A stretch of 64,000 nucleotides of DNA from Amycolatopsis saalfeldensis (GCF_900110575.1 NZ_FOEF01000015.1:177781-241780); one strand, 5' to 3'; counted from the stretch's first letter, positions 39,188 to 48,359 are shown. Translations and numbers: made by a program. The notes: generated by a model from the letters alone, not told the origin.

Positions 39188-41962
39188 CTATTGGTCCAAT
39201 TGCGGAAACGTTCCTTGTGCCAAAGATAGGAGCCTGAGGTCTTGCCAAATCCACTGCGCTGTAGCGTAGCTCACAGGCCGTTCGTGGCTGCATTCAATTG
39301 CGGTTCCGGCTGAATAGATATTCTGAAACGGTGTCTTGGTGCCGTTTTTGAGAACCCATTCGGAAGTTTTCTTAGCATGCTGCGCTGCTGTTTCATGCCA
39401 ATTCAAGATGTCGCGTGACGATCGCGACAGTAGCTTTACCGCCGACCGACCGTTGGACGACACTACCAGGTTCTCTTCTTTGTTGGTGATTTCCTCGAGA
39501 AGTTCTTGAGGTACCATCTCGTATGAAAACGATGGAATGGTGCCCATTTCAGATTCGTGGTATTTGAGTGAACCGATGATTCCGAATGGTCGAATTACCC
39601 TGTGGCCCAGAGACCATGCGAACGCTGCAAAGTCGGTATCAGCTACCTCCTCGTATGCTACGCAGGCAAGTCCGTACATCTCCGCGCAAAAACGTGCCAT
39701 GTGCCGAGGAGTGTATAAATCCCACACCCGGCCACTCGCAGGTTGAAGCACGTCGGGTTTTGGCACGAGGCGCTCAAGGCTCTCGCGGCCTTCGGTTTGA
39801 AGCCATGTGACCAGATCCTTGATATCGGCGAGTTCGACCGCGTGAGGCCCGAATTTGATTGTGGCGTGCTGTACTCCGGGGTGAATTTGGCTCAGCAATT
39901 GTTGGCCGGCTTCGATGACTTTTTGGCAGTCGAGGGGGCTATGACGCATACTGCGCTCCGACATCAGGAGTCTTGCTGTTCGGTATCGAATCTCTCGATG
40001 CCAGACGCCGCCCTCCGGTCCGAAAACTGCTGGGACGTTGAGTGCTTTAAGGGTGCTGCTTGCAATATGATCGCGTACTTTTGTCCAGGGCCATTGAATT
40101 CCTTCTGGAACTGCCCCTCCGGACCTCAATTGCCAGTTCTCGTCTCGTGGTGAGAAAAGTTGAATATGGTCCGGCAACGGGAGGCATTCGTCTGCCGTCG
40201 GCGCAGTAGTAGACCATCCAATGTGAAGGAAGCGGCCAGTGACTCTTGCGCCGAGTCTAATTGGATTCGATGGGTCGTCAATTGGAAATATGGTGGTTGA
40301 GATCGGCCCAAGTGAATCGATCCATGTCCTGTGTGTGCGAAGTAGTCGGCTTCTGGCCGTATCTCGATCAATTGATTCTTCGGCTTTTGGCGGTGAGGTG
40401 GATTTCCGTGGTGAAACTTGTTCGATAATCCATGCCCCTGCGCCAGGATTTGATCTGAGACATGCTTCAATCATGTTGTCGACCTGCTCGGAGGTTCCGC
40501 CAAGTGTGGCGATCGCAACGGCCCATCGCCACTTATCGAAATGTTCGGATCCGCTGATTGCCTCGGCAAATAGATCACCTTCGTCAATTAATGCCTGCGC
40601 GGCGAACCATTGCTCGAATATTGGGAGGACGAATGATGCATGGTTGCTAGCGTTGCGGCTTACTAGCCGCGTAGACAGCGCGGCCTGACGTTCTTGAAAG
40701 GATAGACCGTCGAGGTGTCCATTTGATTGAGTAAGAGATACTCCGAGGCTAATGAGTATGCTGAACAAATCGCGTGAACTGGTCGCGGAAGAGTTGCTGG
40801 GACGCATGAGAGCGTTTTGGGCTAGCTTGTCGATCAGTTCGACCTGGTTGGCCGGAGAGTGACCGGCTGCGATCAAAGACCCTGCGGCTAGCGCGAAAAA
40901 TGGGCGACGGATCGTGTCTATCAGATCGTCTGACCAGTTGAGGGTCGAATACTTTCCACCGGCCAGCGCTTCGACAAATGTCGTTGCAGCATCTTCGCTG
41001 AATCCGTCGACGGCAATATCGTCAGCGCTTTCGAGTAGGACGCTTGGGCGACACGTCGCGAGTACTGTGCAGCGCGGATTGCTGGCGACCAGTATCCGTG
41101 CGTCGCGTGCGATCGCTTCCGCGGTTCCGCTGTCCACCTCATCGAGACCGTCCACGACTACGGCAGTGCCACGTGAATGGACCCGATGTGCACCCACAAG
41201 CTGCGCTAAGCTGGATTCTAGGCCACTTGTTGCGACATCGCGGGCGGAAACCCATACCGGGACTGCCGAGTTTGAGATTTCGGAATTCTGAGATATGGCG
41301 GTCCTGTGCCATTCTTCTGCTATCTCCGACTTACCTGCGCCGAATGATCCGACCAGCACTCGAAATGATCCCGGATGGATGTCGGGAACTAGTTCGCGAA
41401 GCCCGGACAGTTGCGCGTCGACTAGGTCTGCATCGACATCGAAGGCTGCGAGCCGAAGGCGTCGTCGTTCCGCAGAGCGGCGCCATAGCCAGACTGACAG
41501 ATCTTCCGGGCTGACCGGGGCGCTTCCCCCCGCAATGATTACCAGTCGTTCGATGAGATCCTCGTTGCGACCTCGGCTCCATTGCTCGCGCAGCTGTCGT
41601 TCGAGTCCTGGGTCTGCCAGTTTGAGGATTGCGAGGTATGTCGCTTCAACGAGGCGGCGGGCGTCAGTCAATCTCTCCTGGTTGCGCTCCCACGCCGGGT
41701 CGCGCTCGCAGAGCCACTTGGAGAGGCGGACTGCAAGGTCTGGCCCGCCAAGCTCTACAGGCTGATGCAGGTCGTCGGCCTTGATCGTCTTGAGCCACGA
41801 ACGAAAGTGTCGCCTGGGGTATTGAAGGTTCAAGCGCCGACCAACGTCTCGATCTACTCGCCACCGATAGGTCGCCTTCTTTGCGAGTTTGAGTGCGGCC
41901 TTGGCGGCATGCGGCGCGAGGAACTTCCCGCCCATCACGAGGCCCGTTTCCAGCCCGGTCAC
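39188..41962 (-). CDS. NACHT/STAND-type NTPase, candidate antiphage defence protein
   Basis: 924 residues, GTG 41962 with GGAGGG upstream. Residues 1-190 are a helical N-terminal domain (GGKFLAPHAAKAALKLAKKATYRW). NTPase core: Walker A GSFGAGKS at 205-212, Walker B AVVVDGLDEVD near 268-277 with the extra acidic residues typical of NACHT proteins, and sensor VLATCRPSVLL near 300-310. A helical winged/STAND middle follows, then a 400-residue C-terminal region with no repeats I recognise, likely the sensor. GC is clearly below the chromosome. Carried by an element in a tRNA, convergent with the dead integrase. Bacterial NACHT (bNACHT/Avs-like) proteins act in phage defence; this role is inferred from fold and context, not shown. 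Confidence 0.85.
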   Translation of the reverse strand: MTGLETGLVMGGKFLAPHAAKAALKLAKKATYRWRVDRDVGRRLNLQYPRRHFRSWLKTIKADDLHQPVELGGPDLAVRLSKWLCERDPAWERNQERLTDARRLVEATYLAILKLADPGLERQLREQWSRGRNEDLIERLVIIAGGSAPVSPEDLSVWLWRRSAERRRLRLAAFDVDADLVDAQLSGLRELVPDIHPGSFRVLVGSFGAGKSEIAEEWHRTAISQNSEISNSAVPVWVSARDVATSGLESSLAQLVGAHRVHSRGTAVVVDGLDEVDSGTAEAIARDARILVASNPRCTVLATCRPSVLLESADDIAVDGFSEDAATTFVEALAGGKYSTLNWSDDLIDTIRRPFFALAAGSLIAAGHSPANQVELIDKLAQNALMRPSNSSATSSRDLFSILISLGVSLTQSNGHLDGLSFQERQAALSTRLVSRNASNHASFVLPIFEQWFAAQALIDEGDLFAEAISGSEHFDKWRWAVAIATLGGTSEQVDNMIEACLRSNPGAGAWIIEQVSPRKSTSPPKAEESIDRDTARSRLLRTHRTWIDSLGPISTTIFPIDDPSNPIRLGARVTGRFLHIGWSTTAPTADECLPLPDHIQLFSPRDENWQLRSGGAVPEGIQWPWTKVRDHIASSTLKALNVPAVFGPEGGVWHREIRYRTARLLMSERSMRHSPLDCQKVIEAGQQLLSQIHPGVQHATIKFGPHAVELADIKDLVTWLQTEGRESLERLVPKPDVLQPASGRVWDLYTPRHMARFCAEMYGLACVAYEEVADTDFAAFAWSLGHRVIRPFGIIGSLKYHESEMGTIPSFSYEMVPQELLEEITNKEENLVVSSNGRSAVKLLSRSSRDILNWHETAAQHAKKTSEWVLKNGTKTPFQNIYSAGTAIECSHERPVSYATAQWIWQDLRLLSLAQGTFPQLDQ

Positions 41963-42150
41963 GCTCTGTGCTCCCTCCGTAGGCCACTCGAAGCTAGATC
42001 GGATAGCCGCATGCGCGTGTTACTCGCTCTGGGGTCGGAGGGCTCGCCGGTGCGCCCTTGGCGTCCACCGAGACCGAAGGTCTGTCCCCGGGCTGTCCCC
42101 GGGCGACGGGGTCAGTGATCATCTGCAAGATCAACACCGCAACGCAAGAA

Positions 42151-42188
42151 AGCCACCCGACCTGGGCTTTCACCCAAGCCAAGCGGCT
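42151..42188 (-). terminator. Element-borne terminator now serving tRNA-Pro
   Basis: On the minus strand 42173-42188 pairs with 42151-42166 over 16 positions, every deviation being a G-U wobble, followed by TTTCTT. It lies 12 bp after the tRNA 3' end and replaces the native terminator displaced to 35804-35838. Confidence 0.75.
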
Positions 42189-42192
42189 CTTC

Positions 42193-42273
<81 letters not shown>

Positions 42274-42402
42274 GACCCGCACTCCGTGGAGTGCGATGGC
42301 ATTACTCTAGCGGGTGGCAACGGACGCGTCGCATGGAGGTCACCTTAGGGCGCTGACCTGCGGGAACCCGCTCCGGAAGCGCGACCGGAGCGGGGCGGCC
42401 CG

Positions 42403-43602
42403 TCAGTTGGGGTTCGAGGCGTGGGTGAGGGTCTGCCATTCCACGAACAGGTTGTTGGTGCCCGCCGGGCGTTGCTGCTCGGTCAGGGTTTGGGTGTTGG
42501 CCATGGCGATGCCGAGGCGGGTGTTGAGGGCGTTGAAGCCCACCTCGGTGACCGGGCCGAGGCCCAGGGTCAGCTTGCCGCCGCAGAGGTTGCTGGGGAC
42601 GGCGGCGCCCAGCTGGTACTTCGACTGGAAGCCCAGGGCCTGGCGGAGCCGTTCGCCGATGTCCGTGCCGTACAGGTCCTGGCCCTGGATGCGGGAGGTT
42701 TCCGCGACGTCGGCGATCGAGGCGATGCCGTAGCCGGTGTGGACGAAGTCGCGGCAGGTTTCCTGGGTCAGGCCGGTCATGAAGGTGCCCTGGCCCTGCC
42801 AGTAGCTGACGATCTGGTCGCGCGTGTTCAAACCGCTGCCGGGCACCGTCTTCGGCAGGGAGCCGTCGCTGGACAGGTAGACGTACGCGGCCACTCGGTT
42901 GCGGTAGCGGGCCATCGCCGAGTCGTAGCTGGACTGGTCGTCGAGGAAGACGGAGATGCCGACGGCGGCCTCCATCATCACCAGCTCCCAGTTCCCGTTG
43001 CTGTTGCTGCCGCCGATGATCTTCGACAGGTAGACGTTGCGCAGCATCGTCGCGAAGCGGCCGGCGTTGGGCCAGCTGGTGTATGTCGACTTGATCAGCT
43101 CGGCCGCCCGCGACCACGACGCGCCCGCCCAGCCGGTCTGCAGCGGCGCGTTGCTGTTGGTGTGATTGGTGATCGTCGCCGACCACGCGTCCATCAGCTC
43201 GATCGCCTTCTTCGCGTAACGGTCGTCCTGCGTCAGATACCAGGCGAGGGCGTCGGTATACGCGGCGATCGCGTCTTCCCGCTCATCGGTACAACCGAGA
43301 TTCGGATTCGAATAAGGGCCGCATTCGACGACGGAACGCGGTTTCGCGGTGCGGGAAAGGGAAGCGTACGAACTGCCCATCATCTGGTCGTACGCGCTCT
43401 TCCACGGCTGCGCGCCGGAATTGACCTTCGTGCGGACGAAATCCAGTTGCGCGCGGCTGACCAGCACCCCGGGGTGCGTGAAAGCCGCGGGTGCGGACGG
43501 GGTGGGCGCGGCCGGTGCCGGGGTGGCCGCCAGTCCCAGGAGGACGGGCAGCATTGCGGCGAGGGCGAGGATTTTCCTCACTCCGGAACGTCGAGCGGAC
43601 AT
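42403..43602 (-). CDS. Secreted alginate-lyase-family (PL5-like) protein
   Basis: 399 residues, GAGGAG before ATG 43602. Sec signal: basic MSARRSGVRK, core LALAAMLPVLLGLAA, cleavage near APAA. FTHPGVLVSRAQLDFVRTKVNSGAQPWKSAYDQM starts the alginate-lyase alpha-toroid; later AYTDALAWYLTQDDRYAKKAIELMDAW, NHTNSNAPLQTGWAGASWSRAAELI and NSNGNWELVMMEAAVGISVF fit the Asn/His/Trp active-site region of AlgL-like proteins. Probably extracellular polysaccharide lyase; uronate polymer substrate inferred from family. Confidence 0.82.
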   Translation of the reverse strand: MSARRSGVRKILALAAMLPVLLGLAATPAPAAPTPSAPAAFTHPGVLVSRAQLDFVRTKVNSGAQPWKSAYDQMMGSSYASLSRTAKPRSVVECGPYSNPNLGCTDEREDAIAAYTDALAWYLTQDDRYAKKAIELMDAWSATITNHTNSNAPLQTGWAGASWSRAAELIKSTYTSWPNAGRFATMLRNVYLSKIIGGSNSNGNWELVMMEAAVGISVFLDDQSSYDSAMARYRNRVAAYVYLSSDGSLPKTVPGSGLNTRDQIVSYWQGQGTFMTGLTQETCRDFVHTGYGIASIADVAETSRIQGQDLYGTDIGERLRQALGFQSKYQLGAAVPSNLCGGKLTLGLGPVTEVGFNALNTRLGIAMANTQTLTEQQRPAGTNNLFVEWQTLTHASNPN

Positions 43603-43742
43603 GGCTCTCCTCGGTGGGGGGCGGAGGGATAGTGATCTGTGTCACTGGTGAGCGCTGTGTCCCAGTTTCATGGTCCAGACCAGAGTCGTCAAGACCGGAC
43701 CTGGACTTTCTTCGCGTTCCGAAGGAACAGTTCCCCATAAAA

Positions 43743-43786
43743 TTCAGCCCGCTGAACGGAGGGCTATTTCCATTCAGCGGGCTGAA
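43743..43786 (-). terminator. Intrinsic terminator after enoyl-CoA hydratase
   Basis: TTCAGCCCGCTGAA (43743-43756) and its exact reverse complement (43773-43786) form a 14-bp stem with a 16-nt loop; on the minus strand TTTTA follows. Each arm is also nearly self-palindromic, so a regulator site for the lyase gene is a second possibility. Confidence 0.8.
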
Positions 43787-43814
43787 CAATTCGCGGGTAT
43801 CGGGCAGTAAAGCC

Positions 43815-44588
43815 TCAGCGGCCGGTGAACGTCGCCTTGCCGGGGCCGTCCGCGAGGAATGACTTCACCGCGCCGCGCAGATCGGACGTGTCGAAGAGTT
43901 CGGCCGCGATGGACGTGACGTGGGCGTTCGCCTCCGGTACGCCGCCGTGCTCGAAGTGCGCGAGCACGCGCTTCGTGGCCGCGTGGGCCTGGGTCGGGCC
44001 CGCCGCCAGCTCCGCGGCGAACTTCCGCGCGGCGGCGTCGAAACCGTCGTCCGGGAGCACGCGGTTGACCACGTTCCAGCGTTCGAGCGTGGTCGCGTCG
44101 TAGGTGTCGCCGGTGTAGACGAACTCCTTGGCCCGCGCGACGCCCGCCCGCGCGGCGAGGCGCTGGGTCCCGCCCATCGTCGGGGTCAGCCCGACCACCT
44201 TCTCCACCAGCCCGAACCTCGCGCGCGAGGCCGCGAGCAGCAGGTCGCAGGCCACAGCGACCTCGAACGCCCAGGTCAGGCACAGGCCGTGCGCGGCGAA
44301 CACGGTGGGGAACGGCAGGGCGGCGAGGCGGTCCGGCACGGTGAGCAGCCGGTCGAAGAAGACCTTCGCCTCGGCGGCGGAGCCCTGGGCGTCGAAGAGG
44401 GAGACGTCGACGCCGCCGCTCACGATCTTGCCCTCGGCACGGATCAGCAGGGCCCGCGCGGGCTCGGCTTCCAGCGCGGTGATCGCCGTGAGGAGGTCTT
44501 CCTGCAGCTCGGCGGTGTAGAGGTTGAGCGGGGGCGCGTCGATCGTCAACACGGCGAGGCCGTGCTCGTCCCGGTCCAGGCGGGTCAT
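43815..44588 (-). CDS. Enoyl-CoA hydratase/isomerase family protein
   Basis: 257 residues from ATG 44588 with GGAG upstream. Crotonase fold: VLTIDAPPLNLYTAELQEDL, ALLIRAEGKIVSGGVDVSLF (first oxyanion strand), FAAHGLCLTWAFEVAVACDLLLAA (second oxyanion loop), FGLVEKVVGLTPTMGGTQRLAARAG and AKEFVYTGDTYDA. The usual catalytic Glu of the EXXXG loop falls at EKVVGLTP, so hydratase activity is plausible. ATGA overlap with the PaaX-like regulator gene upstream, which probably controls it. Confidence 0.87.
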   Translation of the reverse strand: MTRLDRDEHGLAVLTIDAPPLNLYTAELQEDLLTAITALEAEPARALLIRAEGKIVSGGVDVSLFDAQGSAAEAKVFFDRLLTVPDRLAALPFPTVFAAHGLCLTWAFEVAVACDLLLAASRARFGLVEKVVGLTPTMGGTQRLAARAGVARAKEFVYTGDTYDATTLERWNVVNRVLPDDGFDAAARKFAAELAAGPTQAHAATKRVLAHFEHGGVPEANAHVTSIAAELFDTSDLRGAVKSFLADGPGKATFTGR

Positions 44589-45496
44589 GCCTTCTCCTCG
44601 TTCTGAAGCAGCTCGTCCCAGTGCCGCTGGGCCGCCGGCCGCCAGTCGACGTGCTTGCGGTGGAACAGTTCCGCGGCCTTCGCCCCGCTCCACTCGGCCG
44701 GCAGCAGCTCGGCGGGCAGCCGCGGGTCGAGGAACGGGAAACGGCGCCATTCGTGCACCAGTTCGGTCTGCGCGCGCAGCGACGGGCAGCCGCCGACGGG
44801 GCGCAGGCCGGTGAACCGGTCGATGAAGTCCTCGTAGCGGTCGGTCAGCTCGGACAGGTCCCACGAGCGGGCGACCATGCTCTCGACCTCGCCGACTTCG
44901 CCGTACGCCGCGGTGAACGACATGGCCTGCGCGTCGAGCCCCAGCTCGGAGACGATCTGCTGGGCCTCGCGCTGGCGGCTCGGGTCCGGGCTGACCCAGA
45001 CGCCGGCCACCGGCGAGCCGAAGCCCGCCCAGGTCAGCCGGGTGCGCAGGCGGTGGCGCAGGTCGCGCTTGGCCTCCGGCACCGAGACGATCAGCATCAG
45101 CCACCGGCCGTCCCAGCTCAGGCCGGCGCGGCCGAACTCGTAGATCCGCTCGGCGCCCTCGGTGAGCAGCCGCCGCCCGGGCGGGGTGAGCGACCAGCGC
45201 ACGCGCCGGCCGACGCGCTCGGACACCAGCCAGCCCTCGGCCGAGGAGCGCGCGAGAGCCTGGCGCGCGGACTTCTCCTCGACGTCGAGCACGCCCAGCA
45301 CGTCGACGAGCATGGAGGTCCACACCGGCCGGTCCCGCGGCAGCACGTACTCGCCGAGGACCGTCATCAGCAGGGAGCGGGCGCTCGCGTGGCTGACCTC
45401 GCGCCGCCTGCTGACCGTCGGCCGGGGCGCCGCGGCACGGGGGTCCCGCGGCTTCGCCCGCTGGCCGAACGCGACCGGGATGGCGGGTTCCGCCAT
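44585..45496 (-). CDS. PaaX-family transcriptional regulator
   Basis: 303 residues from ATG 45496 (in-frame GTGs lie 9 and 18 bases upstream). SARSLLMTVLGEYVLPRDRPVWTSMLVDVLGVLDVEEKSARQALARSSAEGWL is the PaaX winged helix, followed by the Cas2-like middle domain (WLMLIVSVPEAKRDLRHRLRTRLTWAGFGSPVAGVWVSP) and C-terminal FIDRFTGLRP-type domain. PaaX proteins repress aromatic acyl-CoA catabolism and respond to CoA thioesters; here the regulated gene is the overlapping crotonase. Confidence 0.88.
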   Translation of the reverse strand: MAEPAIPVAFGQRAKPRDPRAAAPRPTVSRRREVSHASARSLLMTVLGEYVLPRDRPVWTSMLVDVLGVLDVEEKSARQALARSSAEGWLVSERVGRRVRWSLTPPGRRLLTEGAERIYEFGRAGLSWDGRWLMLIVSVPEAKRDLRHRLRTRLTWAGFGSPVAGVWVSPDPSRQREAQQIVSELGLDAQAMSFTAAYGEVGEVESMVARSWDLSELTDRYEDFIDRFTGLRPVGGCPSLRAQTELVHEWRRFPFLDPRLPAELLPAEWSGAKAAELFHRKHVDWRPAAQRHWDELLQNEEKA

Positions 45497-45629
45497 GGGT
45501 TTCACCGACCTCACTGCTCCCTAGAATCGACAACCCGCCCAGGGTACCCACTCCGAGTGACCGTGACGACACTCGACACACACAGGCCCGGCGGCCGGGG
45601 AAGCGGGCACCCGTAGACTCGGGCCTCAA

Positions 45630-47267
45630 ATGAGCGCAACGATCGTCGCGAAGGACCTGGCCTCGGGCCATGGTGACCGCACCCTGTTTTCCGGCCTCGA
45701 CCTGGTTGTCGCCCCCGGCGACGTGGTCGGGCTCGTCGGCGTGAACGGCGCCGGGAAGTCCACCCTGCTGCGCACGCTGGCCGGGCTGGAGCACCCGGAG
45801 TCGGGCGCGGTCCGGCTGAACCCGCCCACGGCCACCGTCGGCCACCTGCCGCAGGAGCCCGAGCGGCGGCCGGGGGAGTCGGTCCGGGCGTTCCTGGCTC
45901 GCCGCACCGGAGTCGCCGCCGCGCAGGCCGAGCTGGACGCCGCGACCGAAGCGCTCACCGCGGGCGAAGACGGCGCGGACGACACTTACGCCACGGCGCT
46001 GGACCGCTGGCTCGCCCTCGGCGGCGCCGATCTCGACGAGCGCGCGGGTGAGGTCGCCGCCGACCTCGGCCTGGCCGTCGACCTGGACCAGCCCATGGTT
46101 TCGCTGTCCGGCGGCCAGGCCGCGCGCGCCGGCCTGGCGTCGCTGCTGCTGAGCCGTTACGACGTGTTCCTGCTCGACGAGCCGACCAACGACCTGGACC
46201 TCGACGGCCTCGCCCGGCTCGAGCGGTTCGTCACCGGCCTGCGCGCGGCGACCGTGCTGGTCAGCCACGACCGCGAGTTCCTGGCGCGCACCGTGGACCG
46301 GGTCGTCGAGCTGGACCTGGCGCAGCAGCAGGTCCGCGCGTACGGCGGTGGTTACGAGTCGTACCTGGAGGAGCGCGAGGTGGCGCGCCGGCACGCGCGT
46401 GAGGACTACGAGGAGTACGCCGGCACTCGCGCGGCGCTGGAGGCCCGCGCGGGCATGCAGCGCGCGTGGATGGAGAAGGGCGTCAAGAACGCGCGGCGCA
46501 AGGCACCCGACAACGACAAGGTCGGCCGCAAGTTCCGCAGTGAGGCCACGGAAAAGCAGGCGTCGAAGGCGCGCCAGACCGACCGGATGATCGAGCGGCT
46601 CGACGTGGTCGAGGAGCCCCGCAAGGAGTGGGAGCTGCGGATGGAGATCGCCGCGGCCCCGCGTGCCGGGGCGGTGGTGGCGACGCTGCGCGGCGCCGTC
46701 GTCCGGCGGGACGGCTTCACCCTCGGCCCGGTCGACCTGCAGGTGGACTGGGCGGACAAGGTCGCCATCACCGGCGCGAACGGCGCGGGCAAGTCGACGC
46801 TGCTGGCCGCGCTGCTCGGCCGCCTGCCGCTGGACGAAGGCAGCGCGGCGCTCGGCCCGGGCGTCGTGGTCGGCGAGGTCGACCAGGCGCGGCGGCTGTT
46901 CCTCGGCGACGAACCGCTTTCGGACGCCTTCGCGCGCGAAGTCCCTTCGCTGCCCGACGCGGAAGTCCGTACTCTGCTGGCGAAATTCGGCCTGAAGGCG
47001 GCGCACGTGCTGCGCCCCGCGGAGACGCTCTCGCCGGGCGAGCGCACGCGCGCCGCACTGGCCCTGCTGCAGGCCCGCGGCGTCAACCTGCTGGTGCTCG
47101 ACGAGCCGACCAACCACCTGGACCTGCCGGCGATCGAGCAGCTGGAGTCCGCTTTGGACCGTTACCCGGGCACGCTGCTCCTGGTGACGCACGACCGCCG
47201 CATGCTCGACGCCGTCGCGGTCACCCGCCGCCTCGAAGTGGACGGCGGCAAGGTGACCGAGGCCTGA
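45630..47267 (+). CDS. ABC-F family ATPase
   Basis: 545 residues, no membrane segments, two ATPase domains in tandem. Domain 1: Walker A GVNGAGKST, signature LSGGQAARAGLASLLL, Walker B VFLLDEPTNDLD. Linker with a charged arm (YGGGYESYLEEREVARRHAREDYEEYAGTRAALEARAGMQRAWMEKG). Domain 2: Walker A GANGAGKST, signature LSPGERTRAALALL, Walker B LLVLDEPTNHLD. ABC-F proteins act on the ribosome in translation rescue or target protection; the short linker favours a housekeeping type (Uup/EttA-like) over a resistance type, but not decisively. Convergent with the formyltransferase gene. Confidence 0.92.
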   Translation: MSATIVAKDLASGHGDRTLFSGLDLVVAPGDVVGLVGVNGAGKSTLLRTLAGLEHPESGAVRLNPPTATVGHLPQEPERRPGESVRAFLARRTGVAAAQAELDAATEALTAGEDGADDTYATALDRWLALGGADLDERAGEVAADLGLAVDLDQPMVSLSGGQAARAGLASLLLSRYDVFLLDEPTNDLDLDGLARLERFVTGLRAATVLVSHDREFLARTVDRVVELDLAQQQVRAYGGGYESYLEEREVARRHAREDYEEYAGTRAALEARAGMQRAWMEKGVKNARRKAPDNDKVGRKFRSEATEKQASKARQTDRMIERLDVVEEPRKEWELRMEIAAAPRAGAVVATLRGAVVRRDGFTLGPVDLQVDWADKVAITGANGAGKSTLLAALLGRLPLDEGSAALGPGVVVGEVDQARRLFLGDEPLSDAFAREVPSLPDAEVRTLLAKFGLKAAHVLRPAETLSPGERTRAALALLQARGVNLLVLDEPTNHLDLPAIEQLESALDRYPGTLLLVTHDRRMLDAVAVTRRLEVDGGKVTEA

Positions 47268-47273
47268 GGGGAT

Positions 47274-48221
47274 TCAGGGCCGCCCGGTCAGATACCCGCC
47301 CATCGTGGTGAAGTAATCGGCCGCGGTCAGTTCGGTGCCGTCGGCGGTGCGGACGCGTTCGACGAGCAGGCCGGGGGAGTGCCCGCGCCGTGCTTCGGGA
47401 CCGGCGACGATCACCACGCCGTCGCCTTCCTTGATGAAGATCCGGCCCGGCGTGCCGCCGTAGTGGCCCGCCGAAACCGAGGCCGCGGTGATCCGCAGCG
47501 GCTCGCCGCGGTGGTAGGCGAACGCGCTGGGGTACGGGTCGGACTGGGCGCGCACCAGGCGCTCGATGTCCTCGGCCGGCCAGGTCCAGTCGATGAGACT
47601 GTCGCGCGCGGCCCGCTTGTGGAAGAAGCTCGCCTTCGACCGGTCCTGGGCGATGGGCACGACGTTGCCCGTCTCGATCAGTGAGATGGCCTCGGTGGTG
47701 ATCGGCGCGATCAGGTCCACGGTGCGGTGGAACAGGTCCGTGGTCGTGTCCTTCGGGCCGACCGGCACGGGGCGCTGCACGACGATGTCGCCCGCGTCCA
47801 GCTCGGCGTTCATCAGGTGGGCGGTCACGCCGACTTCGGGCTCGCCGTTGATCAGCGCCCAGATCAGCGGCGAGAAGCCGGCGTACGCGGGCAGCAGCGA
47901 GTCGTGCACGTTCAGGGTGCCGTGCCGGGGCAGGGCGAAGATCTCCGGCGGCAGCCAGGTCCGCCAGTTGTTCGCCACGATCAGGTCCAGGTCGGCCGCC
48001 TCCAGCTCGGCCAGCAGCTCGGCGTCGTCGGGCCGCGTGCGCAGCAGCGCGCGGATGCCGTTCGCCTCGGCCAGATCGGCGACGGAGTCGGACCAGATCT
48101 TCTCGTAGGCGTGCTCGCTCTTCGGGTGCGTGACGACGAGGACGACCTCGTGGCCCGCGTCGATCAGCGCTCGCAGGGTGCGGTGCCCCCAGGTCTGGTA
48201 GCCGAACATGGCCACGCGCAT
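47274..48221 (-). CDS. Siderophore N5-hydroxyornithine formyltransferase (Fmt-like)
   Basis: 315 residues. Formyltransferase fold with RVAMFGYQTWGHRTLRALIDAGHEVVLVVTHP, DLIVANNWRTWLPPEIF, catalytic Asn and His in TLNVHDSLLPAYAGFSPLIWAL, and catalytic Asp in NAELDAGDIVVQ; the C-terminal part (GRIFIKEGDGVVIVAGPE) resembles the Fmt C domain. Genomes have one true tRNA formyltransferase, and this one shares iron boxes with an ornithine monooxygenase, so it should transfer formyl from 10-formyl-tetrahydrofolate to N5-hydroxyornithine, as CchA does for coelichelin. Divergent from the monooxygenase gene. Confidence 0.88.
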   Translation of the reverse strand: MRVAMFGYQTWGHRTLRALIDAGHEVVLVVTHPKSEHAYEKIWSDSVADLAEANGIRALLRTRPDDAELLAELEAADLDLIVANNWRTWLPPEIFALPRHGTLNVHDSLLPAYAGFSPLIWALINGEPEVGVTAHLMNAELDAGDIVVQRPVPVGPKDTTTDLFHRTVDLIAPITTEAISLIETGNVVPIAQDRSKASFFHKRAARDSLIDWTWPAEDIERLVRAQSDPYPSAFAYHRGEPLRITAASVSAGHYGGTPGRIFIKEGDGVVIVAGPEARRGHSPGLLVERVRTADGTELTAADYFTTMGGYLTGRP

Positions 48222-48268
48222 CGGCTGTGCCCTTTCATCGTCGAGGGATGAACATCACCCACAAGGTA

Positions 48269-48307
48269 CTAGCTGAGCCTCACCTAAGTTAGGTTAGGGT
48301 TTCCTCG
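48269..48307. promoter_or_regulatory. Two divergent DmdR/IdeR iron boxes
   Basis: On the plus strand 48289-48307 starts TTAGGTTAGGGTTTCC; on the minus strand 48287 down to 48269 reads TTAGGTGAGGCTCAGCTAG. Both fit the 19-bp TTAGGTTAGGCT-type consensus, one facing each divergent gene and separated by one base. Iron-dependent repression of the formyltransferase and of the monooxygenase/NRPS genes is expected. Confidence 0.88.
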
Positions 48308-48359
48308 TCTTTTCGTCGTCGAGAACCGAGATGCGGCAGTGCCGCGCTAGGGGACTTTC

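Noticed and set aside
45630..47267. ABC-F protein as an antibiotic resistance determinant of a biosynthetic cluster.
   Set aside because: No clear long linker typical of target-protection types and no linked antibiotic genes; housekeeping translation factor is more likely.
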